Positions 36,295 to 45,876 of a stretch of 64,000 nucleotides of DNA are shown here, in pieces. A program made the position numbers and the translations under genes. The DNA is from Lachnospiraceae bacterium (GTDB taxonomy: Bacteria; Bacillota; Clostridia; Lachnospirales; Lachnospiraceae). The stretch spans positions 80,974 to 144,973 of the forward strand of contig VSND01000002.1 in assembly GCA_009774145.1 (NCBI GenBank), in the 5' to 3' direction. Numbering within the stretch: position 1 is the first letter of the stretch; each line of letters starts with the position of its first letter. The notes under the pieces are model-generated. The model was not told the origin of the DNA, made no database searches, and worked only from the letters and a program-made list of their open reading frames with translations.

Positions 36295-37011
36295 ATGGCA
36301 AAGATACCCGCTTACAGACAGCTGTATACCAGCCTGAAAAAAGAGATTAAAGAAGGAAAGTACAAGCCCGGCACATTTCTGCCGACAGAATCCGAGATGG
36401 AAGCAGAATACGGAGTCAGCCGCACCACTGTCCGCAGAGCCATCAGCCTGCTGACCAATGAGGGATACCTGTCCGTCACACAGGGACGGGGCACCGAGGT
36501 CCAGGATATCTCCACCTCCCAGCGCCTGAACAAGATCACATCCTTTACGGAGACACTCCGGCAGCGCGGATACCGGGTGACCACACAGGGACTGGCGTTG
36601 GAGAAAATCCCCGCTCCTCCTTTCATCAAAGATATCCTGTCATTGAAGGAGGGGGAGGCTGTATACCATGTTCAGCGTGTTCAGTGTGCGGACGGAAAAC
36701 CGATCTGCATCATCGAAAACTACCTGACGGCAAATCTGATCCCGGATTTCGTGCTGACAGAAAGCGACTGTGTCAGCCTGTATGCCTGCCTTGAAAACAA
36801 TTACGGAATCATACTGAAAGATGCAGTCGAACACATCTGTGCAGTCAGCGCTTCCTTTATGGAATCCCAGATCCTGCGCATTCCTCTGAACGCACCGCTG
36901 CTGCACAGTACGCGGGTCACCTGCACATCTCAGGGGCCTTTTGAATATGCATCCATCTATGCAGTGGCCGACCGGTATGAATATCAGGTCTATCTCTCCG
37001 GCCGGGTCTGA
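36295..37011 (+). CDS. GntR-family regulator with UTRA domain (paralogue 1)
   Basis: A 238-residue HutC/PhnF-type regulator. The winged helix covers residues 1-75 (FLPTESEMEAEYGVSRTTVR), and the UTRA effector domain about 95-235. The ATG at 36295 follows a GGAGGACCT site. It is close in sequence to the regulator at 45877-46593 along its whole length. A palindrome shared by their control regions supports common targets. It ends the kinase-SDR operon, so it probably controls it. The effector may be a sugar or sugar phosphate, as in this family. Confidence 0.93.
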   Translation: MAKIPAYRQLYTSLKKEIKEGKYKPGTFLPTESEMEAEYGVSRTTVRRAISLLTNEGYLSVTQGRGTEVQDISTSQRLNKITSFTETLRQRGYRVTTQGLALEKIPAPPFIKDILSLKEGEAVYHVQRVQCADGKPICIIENYLTANLIPDFVLTESDCVSLYACLENNYGIILKDAVEHICAVSASFMESQILRIPLNAPLLHSTRVTCTSQGPFEYASIYAVADRYEYQVYLSGRV

Positions 37012-37048
37012 TTCTTTAAATACGCAGTTTCTTCTGTCTCCAGGCAGA

Positions 37049-37086
37049 AGAACAGGCGGTCCTGCATCTGCAGGACCGCCTGTTCT
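37049..37086. terminator. Long bidirectional hairpin
   Basis: Perfect 18-bp arms (AGAACAGGCGGTCCTGCA and its complement) with a 2-base centre, placed between two converging operons that end at 37011 and 37090. The T run is poor on both sides, so strength is uncertain. Confidence 0.65.
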
Positions 37087-37089
37087 GTA

Positions 37090-38055
37090 TTATCTTCCGC
37101 CTCTTTTCTTCAGCTGATCCACAACAATCGCAATGACGATGACACATCCGGTAATCACCTGCATAACGAAAGCGCCGATGCCGAACTGCGTACCCACATT
37201 GTCAATGAGAATAATCAGGATCGTACCCAGTACGGTACCGAATACCGAACCGCATCCGCCTGCCAGAGAGGCACCGCCCAGCACACTGGCGGCGATGGCG
37301 TTGGTCTCATAGGCCTCGCCCGCTGTAGGAATCGCGGAATTGATGCGGGCACACAGCAGAATTCCTGCGATACCATAGAGCAGTCCGGCAAATGCATAGG
37401 TGGAGTAAATGGTCTTTCGAATGGAGATACCGTTCAGTTTTGCCACCTCTTCACCGGAACCGAGCACAAAGAGGTTGCGTCCGAAGATCGCATATTTTAA
37501 TAAGTAGAAACAGATTACCGCGATCACAAACCATACAATCGCCAGATTCGGAATAAACAAAACGGCATTGGATGCAAAACCGGAAAATCCTTTATCAATG
37601 CCGGACACCGTTCCCCCGTTGGAGATCACCTTGATCAGACCGCGGAGTATGGTCTGGGAGCCAAGGGTTGCCACAAATGCCGGAACCTTGAATTCATACA
37701 CCAGCATGGCATTGAACAGTCCGGCAATCACAGCCACCGCAATCCCCAGTACCATGGATACCGGCACGCCAAGCCCCCACTTCGCCTGTGCCATGGCAAC
37801 CATGAGCGTGCTCATGCCAACGACTGCTCCGCAGCTGATATCGATCCCCCCGGTGATAATCACGTAGGTCTCAGCAATGGAGATAATGCCAATGATCGCA
37901 CACTGCTTTAATATATTGGTCAGATTGTACGCAGTCAAAAAATTTTCCGTTCCCACTGCCGCTGCAATAAAGATCAGTCCGATAATGGCTACCATGGACA
38001 CTTCCGTCTTCATCAAAAGCGCCTTCATATTCGTTCTCTGTTGATTCTTTTTCAT
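37090..38055 (-). CDS. Sugar ABC transporter permease (RbsC-like)
   Basis: A 321-residue membrane permease (MKKNQQRTNMKALLMKTEVS) with the family signature ITGGIDISCGAVVGMSTLM and FKVPAFVATLGSQTILRGLI. It stops just before the terminator hairpin and begins three bases after the ATPase stop. It is the last gene of the LacI-controlled allulose-type operon. Confidence 0.92.
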   Translation of the reverse strand: MKKNQQRTNMKALLMKTEVSMVAIIGLIFIAAAVGTENFLTAYNLTNILKQCAIIGIISIAETYVIITGGIDISCGAVVGMSTLMVAMAQAKWGLGVPVSMVLGIAVAVIAGLFNAMLVYEFKVPAFVATLGSQTILRGLIKVISNGGTVSGIDKGFSGFASNAVLFIPNLAIVWFVIAVICFYLLKYAIFGRNLFVLGSGEEVAKLNGISIRKTIYSTYAFAGLLYGIAGILLCARINSAIPTAGEAYETNAIAASVLGGASLAGGCGSVFGTVLGTILIILIDNVGTQFGIGAFVMQVITGCVIVIAIVVDQLKKRGGR

Positions 38056-38058
38056 TTC

Positions 38059-39588
38059 CTACCCTGCCTCCTGCTCATCCTCGTAGTAGATGGTAGAAGC
38101 CAGTTTGAGAACATCTTCTTCCTCCATCTTTTTCAGTTCTTCGTTGCCAAGGCTTCCGGACACACGCCCTTCCGACATTACCACCATGCGGTCGGACAGG
38201 CCCATAGCCTCCGGAAGGTATGAGGATACGATAATCACGCCCTTGCCCTGTCTGGTCAGGCTCTCTATGATCTTGAAGATCTCATCCTTTGCTCCCACAT
38301 CCACGCCGACCGTCGGTTCATCAAATATCAGAATATCCGGATCACGGCAGAGAAGCTTGGCAATCACCACCTTCTGCTGATTTCCGCCGGACAGATTGTT
38401 GACCGTCTGTTCTACGGACGGCGTCTTAATGAGTACCTTTTCTCTGTATTCTTCTGCGCGTTTCGTCTCTTTTGCCAGATCTATGATTCCATACCTGCTG
38501 ATCATGTCATAGGAATACATGTTCGTGTTCAGCTTCACCGACTGCTGAAGCGCCAGTCCATCCTTTCGGCGGTCCTCCGTCAAAAAACCAATCCCCTTCA
38601 GCATGGCCTCTTTCGGACTCCTGATCTGCACTTCTTCTCCTTTGACAAATATTTTTCCGGATGTGACCGGATCCACGCCGAAGACCGCGCGCATGACCTC
38701 GCTTCTTCCTGCGCCCACAAGACCGAAGAATCCGAGTATCTCACCTTCTCTCAGAGAAAAGCTTACATTCCGGAATTTCTCACCGGTCAGATTTTCCACA
38801 CGCAGAAGCTCCTCTCCGGGTTTTTGATGTTCAATGCTGTAAATATCTGCCATGGAACGGCCTACCATTTTTGAGATCAGGTAATCCTTGTCCACCTCCC
38901 GGACATCCTTCGTCTCCACATAAGTGCCGTCCTTCATGATCGTAACGCTGTCGCAGATCTCCATAATCTCCTCCAGACGGTGGGAGACATAGATGACGCT
39001 GACGCCGCTTTCTTTCAATTCTCTAATATACCGAAACAGCGTCTCTACCTTTTCATTTTCCAGAAGCGCAGTAGGTTCGTCAAAGATGACCAGCCGGATC
39101 CTGTCATTAACGGATATTTTACTGATCGTTATCATTGCCTGCATGGCGACCGGCAGAGAGACAATGGTATCCCTCGGATCCACATTCAGCTGAAATTTGT
39201 CTATAATCTTCTGGCTCTCGGAATACATCTTATTCCAGTCCACCATTCTGCCTTTCATGGGAAGGCGGCCCAGAAAATAATTTTCCGCAATGCTTAAATT
39301 GGCGGCAATGTTTACATGCTGATAATTTGCATGCATGCCCAGGTTTTTTGCATCGATGGCGCTTCTGGGGCATTCCCAGTTCCCATCCACATTGATCTCC
39401 ACTTTCCCCCCGGTCGGAGCCTCTACTCCCATGATGCATTTGATCAGCGTGGATTTTCCTGCGCCGTTCTCACCCACAAGGGCACGCACCTCTCCTTTGC
39501 GTATGGTGGTGGAGATTCCCTTAAGTGCCTGGACTCCCGGATAGGTCTTTACAACATGATCAATTTTAAGCAGAACTTCTTGTTCCAT
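38059..39588 (-). CDS. Sugar ABC transporter ATP-binding protein (RbsA-like)
   Basis: A 509-residue double ATPase: LVGENGAGKSTLIKCIMG near residue 40, VIFDEPTALLENEK near 165, GFFGLVGAGRSEVMRAVFG near 285, and LSGGNQQKVVIAKLL with LIFDEPTVGVDVGAK after 400. The start at 39588 (MEQEVLLKIDHVVKTYPG) is the family-like one. Upstream frame to 39678 is rich in Gly and unlike the family. It works with the binding protein upstream and permease downstream. Confidence 0.93.
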   Translation of the reverse strand: MEQEVLLKIDHVVKTYPGVQALKGISTTIRKGEVRALVGENGAGKSTLIKCIMGVEAPTGGKVEINVDGNWECPRSAIDAKNLGMHANYQHVNIAANLSIAENYFLGRLPMKGRMVDWNKMYSESQKIIDKFQLNVDPRDTIVSLPVAMQAMITISKISVNDRIRLVIFDEPTALLENEKVETLFRYIRELKESGVSVIYVSHRLEEIMEICDSVTIMKDGTYVETKDVREVDKDYLISKMVGRSMADIYSIEHQKPGEELLRVENLTGEKFRNVSFSLREGEILGFFGLVGAGRSEVMRAVFGVDPVTSGKIFVKGEEVQIRSPKEAMLKGIGFLTEDRRKDGLALQQSVKLNTNMYSYDMISRYGIIDLAKETKRAEEYREKVLIKTPSVEQTVNNLSGGNQQKVVIAKLLCRDPDILIFDEPTVGVDVGAKDEIFKIIESLTRQGKGVIIVSSYLPEAMGLSDRMVVMSEGRVSGSLGNEELKKMEEEDVLKLASTIYYEDEQEAG

Positions 39589-39695
39589 ACCCATTTCCCC
39601 CCAGTGTTTTCCTGCTTCCTGTCTGTGCCAGGCACTGCTGCCGGCCGGCAGGCCGGCAGCCTCCTGAACGAGCTGCATGTTTATCGGTATTCCTG

Positions 39696-40832
39696 TTATT
39701 TCTTTAACAGAGTCGGATCGAGCATTGCTGCATACTCATCCTCGTGCATATTGGTCGTGGTAACCGCCACCGGCGGCATGGCAATCTTCTGCTCGGTCTC
39801 CGGATTTGAACCCTGAAGCAGCGTCTCTACTGCGTTCTTAAGAGCTGCATAGCCCTGGCCGTATGCGTCCTGAACGATGATACAGTCGATGAATCCGTCC
39901 TCAAGTGCCTGGATCTCGGTCGGGTCGGAATCCACGCCGATGGTGATGACTTTGTCTGCGATCCCTGCATTCTCAACTGCAAGTGCAATGCCGTCTCCCG
40001 ACGTATTGTTTGCACCGTAGATGCCGATCAGCCGGTCGCCGTAGGTAGCAATCTCGTTCTCGATATCTGCCTGAGCCTGTGCCAGATCGTTGTTGTTGTA
40101 CAGGGTATCCAGTACTTCAATGTCAGAATTTGCCTCAATGTACGCCTTGAAGTTATCCATTCTCGGCTGCAGAGACGGATTGACGTTGGAAAATTCCATG
40201 GCAATCACGCCTTCCTTTGCGATGCCTGCTTCATCCAGCAGCTGAAGCATGATCTCGCCTGCCATATCTCCGATGTCCGCGCTGACGGTCGTGTAATACT
40301 GATTGTAACAGTCCGAAAATTCAGTGGAATCCAGTGTCTCAAGTCCGCAGTTTGTGAAATTTACAACAATCCCCTGATCCATTGCATCTTTCGATACGCT
40401 TCTGGTGGAATCCGGTACCTGTGTGGCGGAGATAATCGCATCCGGTTTGGATGCAATGGCATTCTCAAATGCACGGATATAAGCCTCGGTCTCTGCCTCG
40501 GTAGCCGGACCTACGGTCGTGAAGTTGATGGTAATGCCATGCTCTGCTTCCATATCTGCTGCGGCATTCTCCATACCGATCTGCTGATACTGCCAGAACT
40601 CGGACTCGGTGGAGCAGGTGACCCAGGTAATGTCGTAGGACTCCCCGGACGCCTCGGCAGCCGGAGCTTCTTCCCCTGCATCCGCTGCCGGAGCTTCTCC
40701 TTCCGTCTCTGCCGGTGCGCTGTCCGGCGCCGCCGCAGGCTCCGTCGTGCTGCCTCCGCCTCCGCATGCAGTCAATGCCAGCGTCAACATACCAGCCAGT
40801 CCCAGTGCCAGATACTTTTCCATTCTTTTCAT
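39696..40832 (-). CDS. Sugar ABC transporter substrate-binding lipoprotein
   Basis: A 378-residue lipoprotein. The signal MKRMEKYLALGLAGMLTLAL ends with the lipobox LTAC (Cys23), followed by a linker rich in Ala, Pro and Glu (residues 28-65). The mature part is a Peripla_BP_4 domain with QVPDSTRSVSKDAMDQGIVV. It lies between the 3-epimerase gene and the ATPase, so it probably binds the ketose handled by the operon. Confidence 0.92.
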   Translation of the reverse strand: MKRMEKYLALGLAGMLTLALTACGGGGSTTEPAAAPDSAPAETEGEAPAADAGEEAPAAEASGESYDITWVTCSTESEFWQYQQIGMENAAADMEAEHGITINFTTVGPATEAETEAYIRAFENAIASKPDAIISATQVPDSTRSVSKDAMDQGIVVNFTNCGLETLDSTEFSDCYNQYYTTVSADIGDMAGEIMLQLLDEAGIAKEGVIAMEFSNVNPSLQPRMDNFKAYIEANSDIEVLDTLYNNNDLAQAQADIENEIATYGDRLIGIYGANNTSGDGIALAVENAGIADKVITIGVDSDPTEIQALEDGFIDCIIVQDAYGQGYAALKNAVETLLQGSNPETEQKIAMPPVAVTTTNMHEDEYAAMLDPTLLKK

Positions 40833-40977
40833 TTTTCTTCTCCTTTTCCTTTCTTTCTATCATAAACGGCACCGAACTTTTGCACTCATAAAATATCGGT
40901 TCATATACCGTTTATCATACTTCTCCTGTAATTTTGAAAGCAAATTCCCCCGCTCGCGAGTATAAAATCCGCTTTGT

Positions 40978-41850
40978 CTACCCTTCCAGTACCTTTCTGA
41001 GATATGCAACGGACTCTGCCGCTTCCCGGTCCAGTGTCTCTTCCGAACAGTCCTCTTTCAGGTCTCTCCAGATCCGGATGTCCTGCCCTACCTGTCCGCC
41101 ATGGATGACGAAAGGCTCCATGACGATGTTGGCACAATAACCGATCTCTTTTAATGCCCCGCCAATGGCTTTCCAGGGAACCATATGCCCCTGTCCCGGA
41201 AGCTTCCGGTTGTTTTCGCCCACATGGACATGCCCCAGCCTGCTGCCTGCCGTCCGGATGGCTTCTGCAAAATCATTCTCTTCCATCCCCATGTGATAGG
41301 TGTCCAGCATAACCTTTACATTGTCCGCGCCTACCGCCTCCACATAAGCCACGCATTCCTTTGCCGTATTGATGAGATACCCTTCATGACGGTTCAGCAC
41401 CTCCATATCCAGCTCGATTCCATACTCTGCCGCCATCTTCGAAAGCTCCTTCATGTTCCGGATGCTGCGGTCCAGATCTCCCGCCTTGTCCGGTACGCCG
41501 GAATAATCTGCCGGCCAGCAGGCATACAGGCCGCCTCCCACCTGACGGATGCCAAGTCTTTCCAGCACCGGAAAAGTATCCTTCCAGAACCGGAATGCAT
41601 TCTCCACGATCGCCGGATCCGCAGATGCAATGTTTTCATCCGGTTTCGGACCATATCCGCCCGTGAGAAGAACGCCCTCCTCTTCGGCGCATGCTTTCAG
41701 CCGGTCCGCTTCCTTTGCACCAAGATCCTTCACCCCGGCGCAGGAAATCTCCAGTATATCAAAACCGAGTTTTCCAACCTTTCTGATGTACTTCAGATAG
41801 TCCGCTCCCCACTGCCTTTCCCAGTAGGCATAATAGATACCATACTTCAT
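40978..41850 (-). CDS. D-allulose/D-tagatose 3-epimerase
   Basis: A 290-residue enzyme of the D-psicose (allulose) 3-epimerase family. It starts MKYGIYYAYWERQW, close to the pattern of known allulose epimerases. The metal and catalytic residues fall at the same places as in the clostridial enzymes: Glu150 (MEVLNRHEGY), Asp183 (MLDTYHMGMEEN), His209 (GHVHVGENNR) and Glu245 (IVMEPF). The reaction is reversible C3 epimerisation of a free ketose. The ATG at 41850 follows AGGAGGTGGACGAC. Upstream are an aldo/keto reductase and a kinase, downstream the transporter. Confidence 0.9.
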   Translation of the reverse strand: MKYGIYYAYWERQWGADYLKYIRKVGKLGFDILEISCAGVKDLGAKEADRLKACAEEEGVLLTGGYGPKPDENIASADPAIVENAFRFWKDTFPVLERLGIRQVGGGLYACWPADYSGVPDKAGDLDRSIRNMKELSKMAAEYGIELDMEVLNRHEGYLINTAKECVAYVEAVGADNVKVMLDTYHMGMEENDFAEAIRTAGSRLGHVHVGENNRKLPGQGHMVPWKAIGGALKEIGYCANIVMEPFVIHGGQVGQDIRIWRDLKEDCSEETLDREAAESVAYLRKVLEG

Positions 41851-41889
41851 GTCGTCCACCTCCTGTTTGGATCATTCCCTCATCCGGTG

Positions 41890-43410
41890 TCATTTCCACG
41901 TCGCCAGATGGTCATATGTCTTCAAAAGCGCCGTATAGCACTCTTCAAAGTACAGCTTTAATTCTCCGTAATGCCGGTGTTTCTCCAGATCCGGTTCGAT
42001 CACGTCATCCACCTTCACAAACCGGTCAATGGCCGTAAAATCTTTCAGCGCTCCGGTACCGACACCCGCACAGACCGCTGCGCCCATGGAGGTGGCTTCG
42101 TCCAGCCAGTTCAGCCTCCTGGCTTTTACGCCGTAGATATCTGCCAGCGCATGCCGGATGGGATCGCCTTTGGCCAGTCCTCCGATCACGTTCAGCTCCG
42201 TTATGTCCATATCCCTGCGGAACACGTCCAGAATGATGCACAGATTCATCAGAATCCCTTCCACTGCAGCGCGCAGCAGGTCGCCTCTTGTATGCTCCAT
42301 CTTCAGCCCCACAAATGCCCCTCTTGCATTGGGATTCCAGCGGGGGCTCCTCTCTCCCAGAATGTAGGGAAGATACAGAAGGCCGTTGGCGCCCATGGGC
42401 GATGCCGCAATCTCCCGGTTCATAAGCTCATAGGGGCTCACTCCCTGCTTTAAAGCCTCTGCCTCCAGATCCCTGCACAGTGTTTTTCTGATAAACTGGT
42501 AGGAGTTTCCTGCCGCCTGCATGGTCCCGTTGGGAGAATACAGCCCCGGCACCATATGCGCCCAGTTGTAGGTTCGAAGTTCTGGATCATAGATGGGTTC
42601 TTTGCTGGTCAGCGCCACCCAGGAAGAAGACCCCAGATAGTTGAAAGCGTCTCCTTCCCGCACACTTCCCGCTCCTACCGCCGCGCACACGCCGTCACCG
42701 CCGCCGATGACAACGGGCGTTCCGGATGCCAGTCCGCATTCTTCTGCCAGCGATGCGGTCAGTTCTCCTGCCACATGGGTAGACGGATAGATGTCCGGCA
42801 GTTTTTCCTGATCGATCCCTGTCAGCTTCAGAATCTTCGAGGACCATTCCAGCCGGTTCAGATCCAGGCAGTTGGTTCCGGATGCATCCGTATAGTCTGT
42901 AACAAAGGCTCCGGTCAGCCTGCGGATCACATAATCTTTCGGCTGAAGCATCTTATATGTATTTCTGTAAATCTCCGGTTCATGATCCCGAATCCACATC
43001 AGCTTTTCGATGCTGTAGGAAGCGCTGATCCTGTGACCTGCAATCCGATAGAACTCCTGTTCTTCGATCTGTTCCCGGATCGCCTTTTCCTGCTTCTGGC
43101 TTCTCTGATCTGCCCAGATAATCGCCGGCCGCAGGGCCTTTCCATCCCTGTCCACCGCAACACAGCCCATCATCTGACCGCTGAACGCCATACCTGCCAC
43201 CTGTTTTTTATCCACATCTGTCAGCAGCAGGCGATTGTTCTCACAGACAGCGCGCCACCAGTCCTCCGGATCCTGTTCTGCCCAGGTGCTGTTGAAGAAA
43301 TTCGTCGGATAGGTACAGGTCACACTTTTGACCAGCTCTCCATCCATTGTAAACAAAGTCGCCTTGTCTCCGGAAGTGCCAAGATCATGCGCTATCAAAT
43401 ATTTTTCCAT
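41890..43410 (-). CDS. FGGY-family carbohydrate kinase (xylulokinase-like)
   Basis: A 506-residue sugar kinase. The start MEKYLIAHDLGTSGDKATLF follows AAGGGGACAAAAA; 18 further codons upstream are not family-like. Marks are SFNYLGSSSWVALT-type glycine turns and the ATP-side motif NVIGGLAKGDPIRHALADIY. It differs from the kinase at 33868 and is a separate subgroup. In this operon it would trap the ketose released by the 3-epimerase. Confidence 0.92.
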   Translation of the reverse strand: MEKYLIAHDLGTSGDKATLFTMDGELVKSVTCTYPTNFFNSTWAEQDPEDWWRAVCENNRLLLTDVDKKQVAGMAFSGQMMGCVAVDRDGKALRPAIIWADQRSQKQEKAIREQIEEQEFYRIAGHRISASYSIEKLMWIRDHEPEIYRNTYKMLQPKDYVIRRLTGAFVTDYTDASGTNCLDLNRLEWSSKILKLTGIDQEKLPDIYPSTHVAGELTASLAEECGLASGTPVVIGGGDGVCAAVGAGSVREGDAFNYLGSSSWVALTSKEPIYDPELRTYNWAHMVPGLYSPNGTMQAAGNSYQFIRKTLCRDLEAEALKQGVSPYELMNREIAASPMGANGLLYLPYILGERSPRWNPNARGAFVGLKMEHTRGDLLRAAVEGILMNLCIILDVFRRDMDITELNVIGGLAKGDPIRHALADIYGVKARRLNWLDEATSMGAAVCAGVGTGALKDFTAIDRFVKVDDVIEPDLEKHRHYGELKLYFEECYTALLKTYDHLATWK

Positions 43411-43539
43411 TTTTTGTCCCCTTATCCATAGAAACGCCACAGAATTCCTGCACTTACAGCGCATCGCTCCATGTACCGTTTTCTTCTGTTTTTCCGATAT
43501 TTTTCAAGCAGCGGTTCTGAAAATTCCGCCGTCTTACGC

Positions 43540-44526
43540 CTATTCCATATCTTTGAAGGGCTTCAGAATCTTCCCGATCGCTTCCAGTTCTTCTCCCGTC
43601 AGATCCCAGCTGATGCAGCGGAGATTTTTCTCCAGCTGTTCCACGGAGGACGCACCGCCGATGATGGAAGTAATTTCCTCCTTCTGACGCAGCCAGTTCA
43701 GCGCCATCTCATTCATGGGCCTTCCAATCTCGTCCGCATACGCCTTCAGCTTCCGGGCACCGTCCTGATAGACCTTAAATGCCTCCCCGGTCAGCTTTGG
43801 ATTCTCATTGCGGATGTCTCTTGCAGATATGGTAAGCCCGTCCAGAAATCTGCCCGCCAGAAGCCCCTGAAACAGCGGACTGTAGGGCAGAAATGCCTGT
43901 CCGTATTTCCGGACGTTTGAAAACACCTCTTTCTCTGTGCGGTACTCCAGAGGAATCCCGTGGTAGCTGCCCGGATTGCGCTCCAGCATATTATAGAGCC
44001 CCTGCTGGCAGTCCACAGAGATGTATTCCATCATCTGCTCCACATCTGCCTGAGAAAAATTGCTCAGCCCCACATAACGGATCTTGCCTGCCTTCTTCAT
44101 GATGTTCAGCGCTTCCGCCGTTTCCTCCAGCGGCACATTCGGATCCGGCCAGTGCATCTGATAAATATCCACATGGTCCGTCTGCAGGCGGGCGAGGGTA
44201 TCATCAATTTCCTTTAACAGACTGTCTCTGGACAGGTTGTTTTGTGTCTGATGCTTTTCATTCCACAGAAGGCCTCCTTTGGAAGCAATGAGCACCTTAT
44301 TGCGAAGCCCGTCCTCCTTCAGCGCTTTTCCAAGAATCCTCTCCGATACGCCCCAGCCGTACACCGGAGCCACATCGAAGAAATTGATTCCCCGGTCAAC
44401 GGCAGCGTGAATCATCCGGATCGAAGTGTTCTCTTCTGACGAATCCCAGTCTCCTCCCATATTCCAGCATCCGATACCGATGGCAGATATTTCTTCTGCA
44501 ATCCTTTTTACTTTTTTGTAAACCAT
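43540..44526 (-). CDS. Aldo/keto reductase
   Basis: A 328-residue NADP(H)-dependent barrel enzyme. The catalytic tetrad is visible: Asp and Tyr in NFFDVAPVYGWGVSE, Lys in VLIASKGG, His in YQMHWPDPN. The C-terminal cofactor region reads LNWLRQKEEITSIIGGASSVEQ. It is the first gene of the operon, downstream of the two LacI operators. It may reduce an aldose or oxidise a polyol before epimerisation; the substrate is not known. Confidence 0.9.
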   Translation of the reverse strand: MVYKKVKRIAEEISAIGIGCWNMGGDWDSSEENTSIRMIHAAVDRGINFFDVAPVYGWGVSERILGKALKEDGLRNKVLIASKGGLLWNEKHQTQNNLSRDSLLKEIDDTLARLQTDHVDIYQMHWPDPNVPLEETAEALNIMKKAGKIRYVGLSNFSQADVEQMMEYISVDCQQGLYNMLERNPGSYHGIPLEYRTEKEVFSNVRKYGQAFLPYSPLFQGLLAGRFLDGLTISARDIRNENPKLTGEAFKVYQDGARKLKAYADEIGRPMNEMALNWLRQKEEITSIIGGASSVEQLEKNLRCISWDLTGEELEAIGKILKPFKDME

Positions 44527-44562
44527 AATTTATCATTTCCTTTCGTTTTTTCGCGCACTTAA

Positions 44563-44576
44563 TGTAACCGGTTTCA
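44563..44576. promoter_or_regulatory. LacI operator, promoter-proximal
   Basis: TGTAACCGGTTTCA, a near-perfect palindrome about 37 bases before the aldo/keto reductase start. Confidence 0.7.
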
Positions 44577-44642
44577 TAACCGATATTTTGCACTTTTTTT
44601 CCAATATTATTCTTTGATTTTCCAATTTTATCCGGTTTTTTA

Positions 44643-44656
44643 TGTAACCGGTTTCA
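44643..44656. promoter_or_regulatory. LacI operator, distal
   Basis: TGTAACCGGTTTCA, identical to 44563-44576 and 80 bp away. The operon promoter probably lies between or next to the two sites; I find no clear -35/-10 pair there. Confidence 0.7.
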
Positions 44657-44664
44657 TTCTCTTT

Positions 44665-44686
44665 AAAAAAAGAAGCATCACTTCTT
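44665..44686 (-). terminator. Terminator of lacI overlapping its stop codon
   Basis: AAGAAG and CTTCTT arms with a 5-base loop, then a T run on the minus strand. It overlaps the stop of lacI (44678). Confidence 0.65.
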
Positions 44687-45712
44687 TTTCCTTTTTTCCG
44701 AACCTTTCAGTTTCACCTGATACGGGACCATGCAGATGCTCCTTGATTTCTCCGGATGCTCCACTCTCTCCTGCAGCAGCCGAAGCGCCATGCGCCCCAT
44801 CTCATAATTGTCGCGGTACATGCAGCTGAACGGAAGTCCCAGGATATCCAGCGTCTCAATCCGGTCGTTTCCCAAAAGAGCAATATCCCTGCCGATCCGG
44901 ATTCCTTTTTCATTGGCCGCCTTCAAGAATCCCAGAGAAGTCATATTGTTGGCGGTATACACGGCATCCGGCAGTTCCGCTCTGGACAAAAGCTCCATGG
45001 AGAGCTCATATGCCCGTTTCATCAGAAAATCTCCGTAATAGATATTTTCCTCCAAAAGCTTCAGACCGCAGTCCTGAAGTCCTTTCTTAAAGCCTTCCAG
45101 CCTGTCCCGGCTGATCTTCAGCGCCATATCTCCGGTGATGGTCGCCATCCTCCGGTTTCCTGCCCTGTACAATTCCAGCGCCGCCTGATAGGAACTCTGA
45201 TAGTTCTCGTAGACAACGGCATCCCATGGCATGTTTTCAAAATCACGGTCAATAATCACGATTGGAACGGAATATTCCTTGAGATTTGCCAGAAGTTCTC
45301 TTCCCTTTGCCGTCTCCGGATAATCTACAGAGGGACCGAGGATAATCCCTCTTACCTTCTGCTGCTGAAGAACACGGAACGCTTTCTTCTCACGCTCCAG
45401 ATCATTCTGTGTATCAAAAAGAACCAGCGACAGGTCAAGCTCGTCCGCCACCTGCGTGATCCCGTGAAGAATATCGGAATAAAAGACATTCTCGATCTCC
45501 GGGAACACCACTCCGACCACCTTCGTCTCCTGCCGGGAAAGGTTCACTGCCAGTGCGGATGGTACGTAGTTGTGGGCCTCCATGATATTCTCGATCTTCC
45601 TGCGTGTCTCTGCCGCCACATACCCGCTGTTGTTCATGACACGTGATACGGTTGCTTTCGATACACCCGCCATTTCGGCGACATCCTTAATCGTAATTAT
45701 CTTTCCAGCCAT
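44678..45712 (-). CDS. LacI-family repressor of the allulose-type operon
   Basis: A 344-residue LacI/GalR regulator. The helix-turn-helix is at residues 7-28 (IKDVAEMAGVSKATVSRVMN), the hinge helix near 55 (SALAVNLSRQET), and a sugar-binding core follows. Matching CCGGTT-centred operators lie over its own leader and twice before the next operon, so it probably represses both itself and the reductase-kinase-epimerase-ABC genes until the sugar is present. It has its own terminator. Confidence 0.93.
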   Translation of the reverse strand: MAGKIITIKDVAEMAGVSKATVSRVMNNSGYVAAETRRKIENIMEAHNYVPSALAVNLSRQETKVVGVVFPEIENVFYSDILHGITQVADELDLSLVLFDTQNDLEREKKAFRVLQQQKVRGIILGPSVDYPETAKGRELLANLKEYSVPIVIIDRDFENMPWDAVVYENYQSSYQAALELYRAGNRRMATITGDMALKISRDRLEGFKKGLQDCGLKLLEENIYYGDFLMKRAYELSMELLSRAELPDAVYTANNMTSLGFLKAANEKGIRIGRDIALLGNDRIETLDILGLPFSCMYRDNYEMGRMALRLLQERVEHPEKSRSICMVPYQVKLKGSEKRKKK

Positions 45713-45714
45713 AA

Positions 45715-45728
45715 TGAAATCGGTTACA
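45715..45728. promoter_or_regulatory. LacI operator over the lacI leader
   Basis: TGAAATCGGTTACA, the same motif with one changed central base. It lies between the -10 box and the start codon, a place for autorepression. Confidence 0.65.
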
Positions 45729-45743
45729 CCTTCTTTTGCCTAT

Positions 45744-45772
45744 ACTCTATGCCACTGACGCCTTTTTGTCAA
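45744..45772 (-). promoter_or_regulatory. Promoter of lacI
   Basis: On the minus strand TTGACA (45772-45767), a 17-base spacer and TAGAGT (45749-45744). Confidence 0.65.
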
Positions 45773-45856
45773 CCTGTTTTTGTTATTTCGTCATTATTAC
45801 AGATTTTTTCTTCAGGAAATTGTGCATTTTCACAATAATTTTCTATATTTTCATTA

Positions 45857-45870
45857 TGGAACCGGTTTAT
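45857..45870. promoter_or_regulatory. Weak LacI-like operator
   Basis: TGGAACCGGTTTAT, a poorer match to the CCGGTT operators, about 135 bases upstream of the lacI start and just after the gntR stop. Confidence 0.35.
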
Positions 45871-45876
45871 ATCCGC

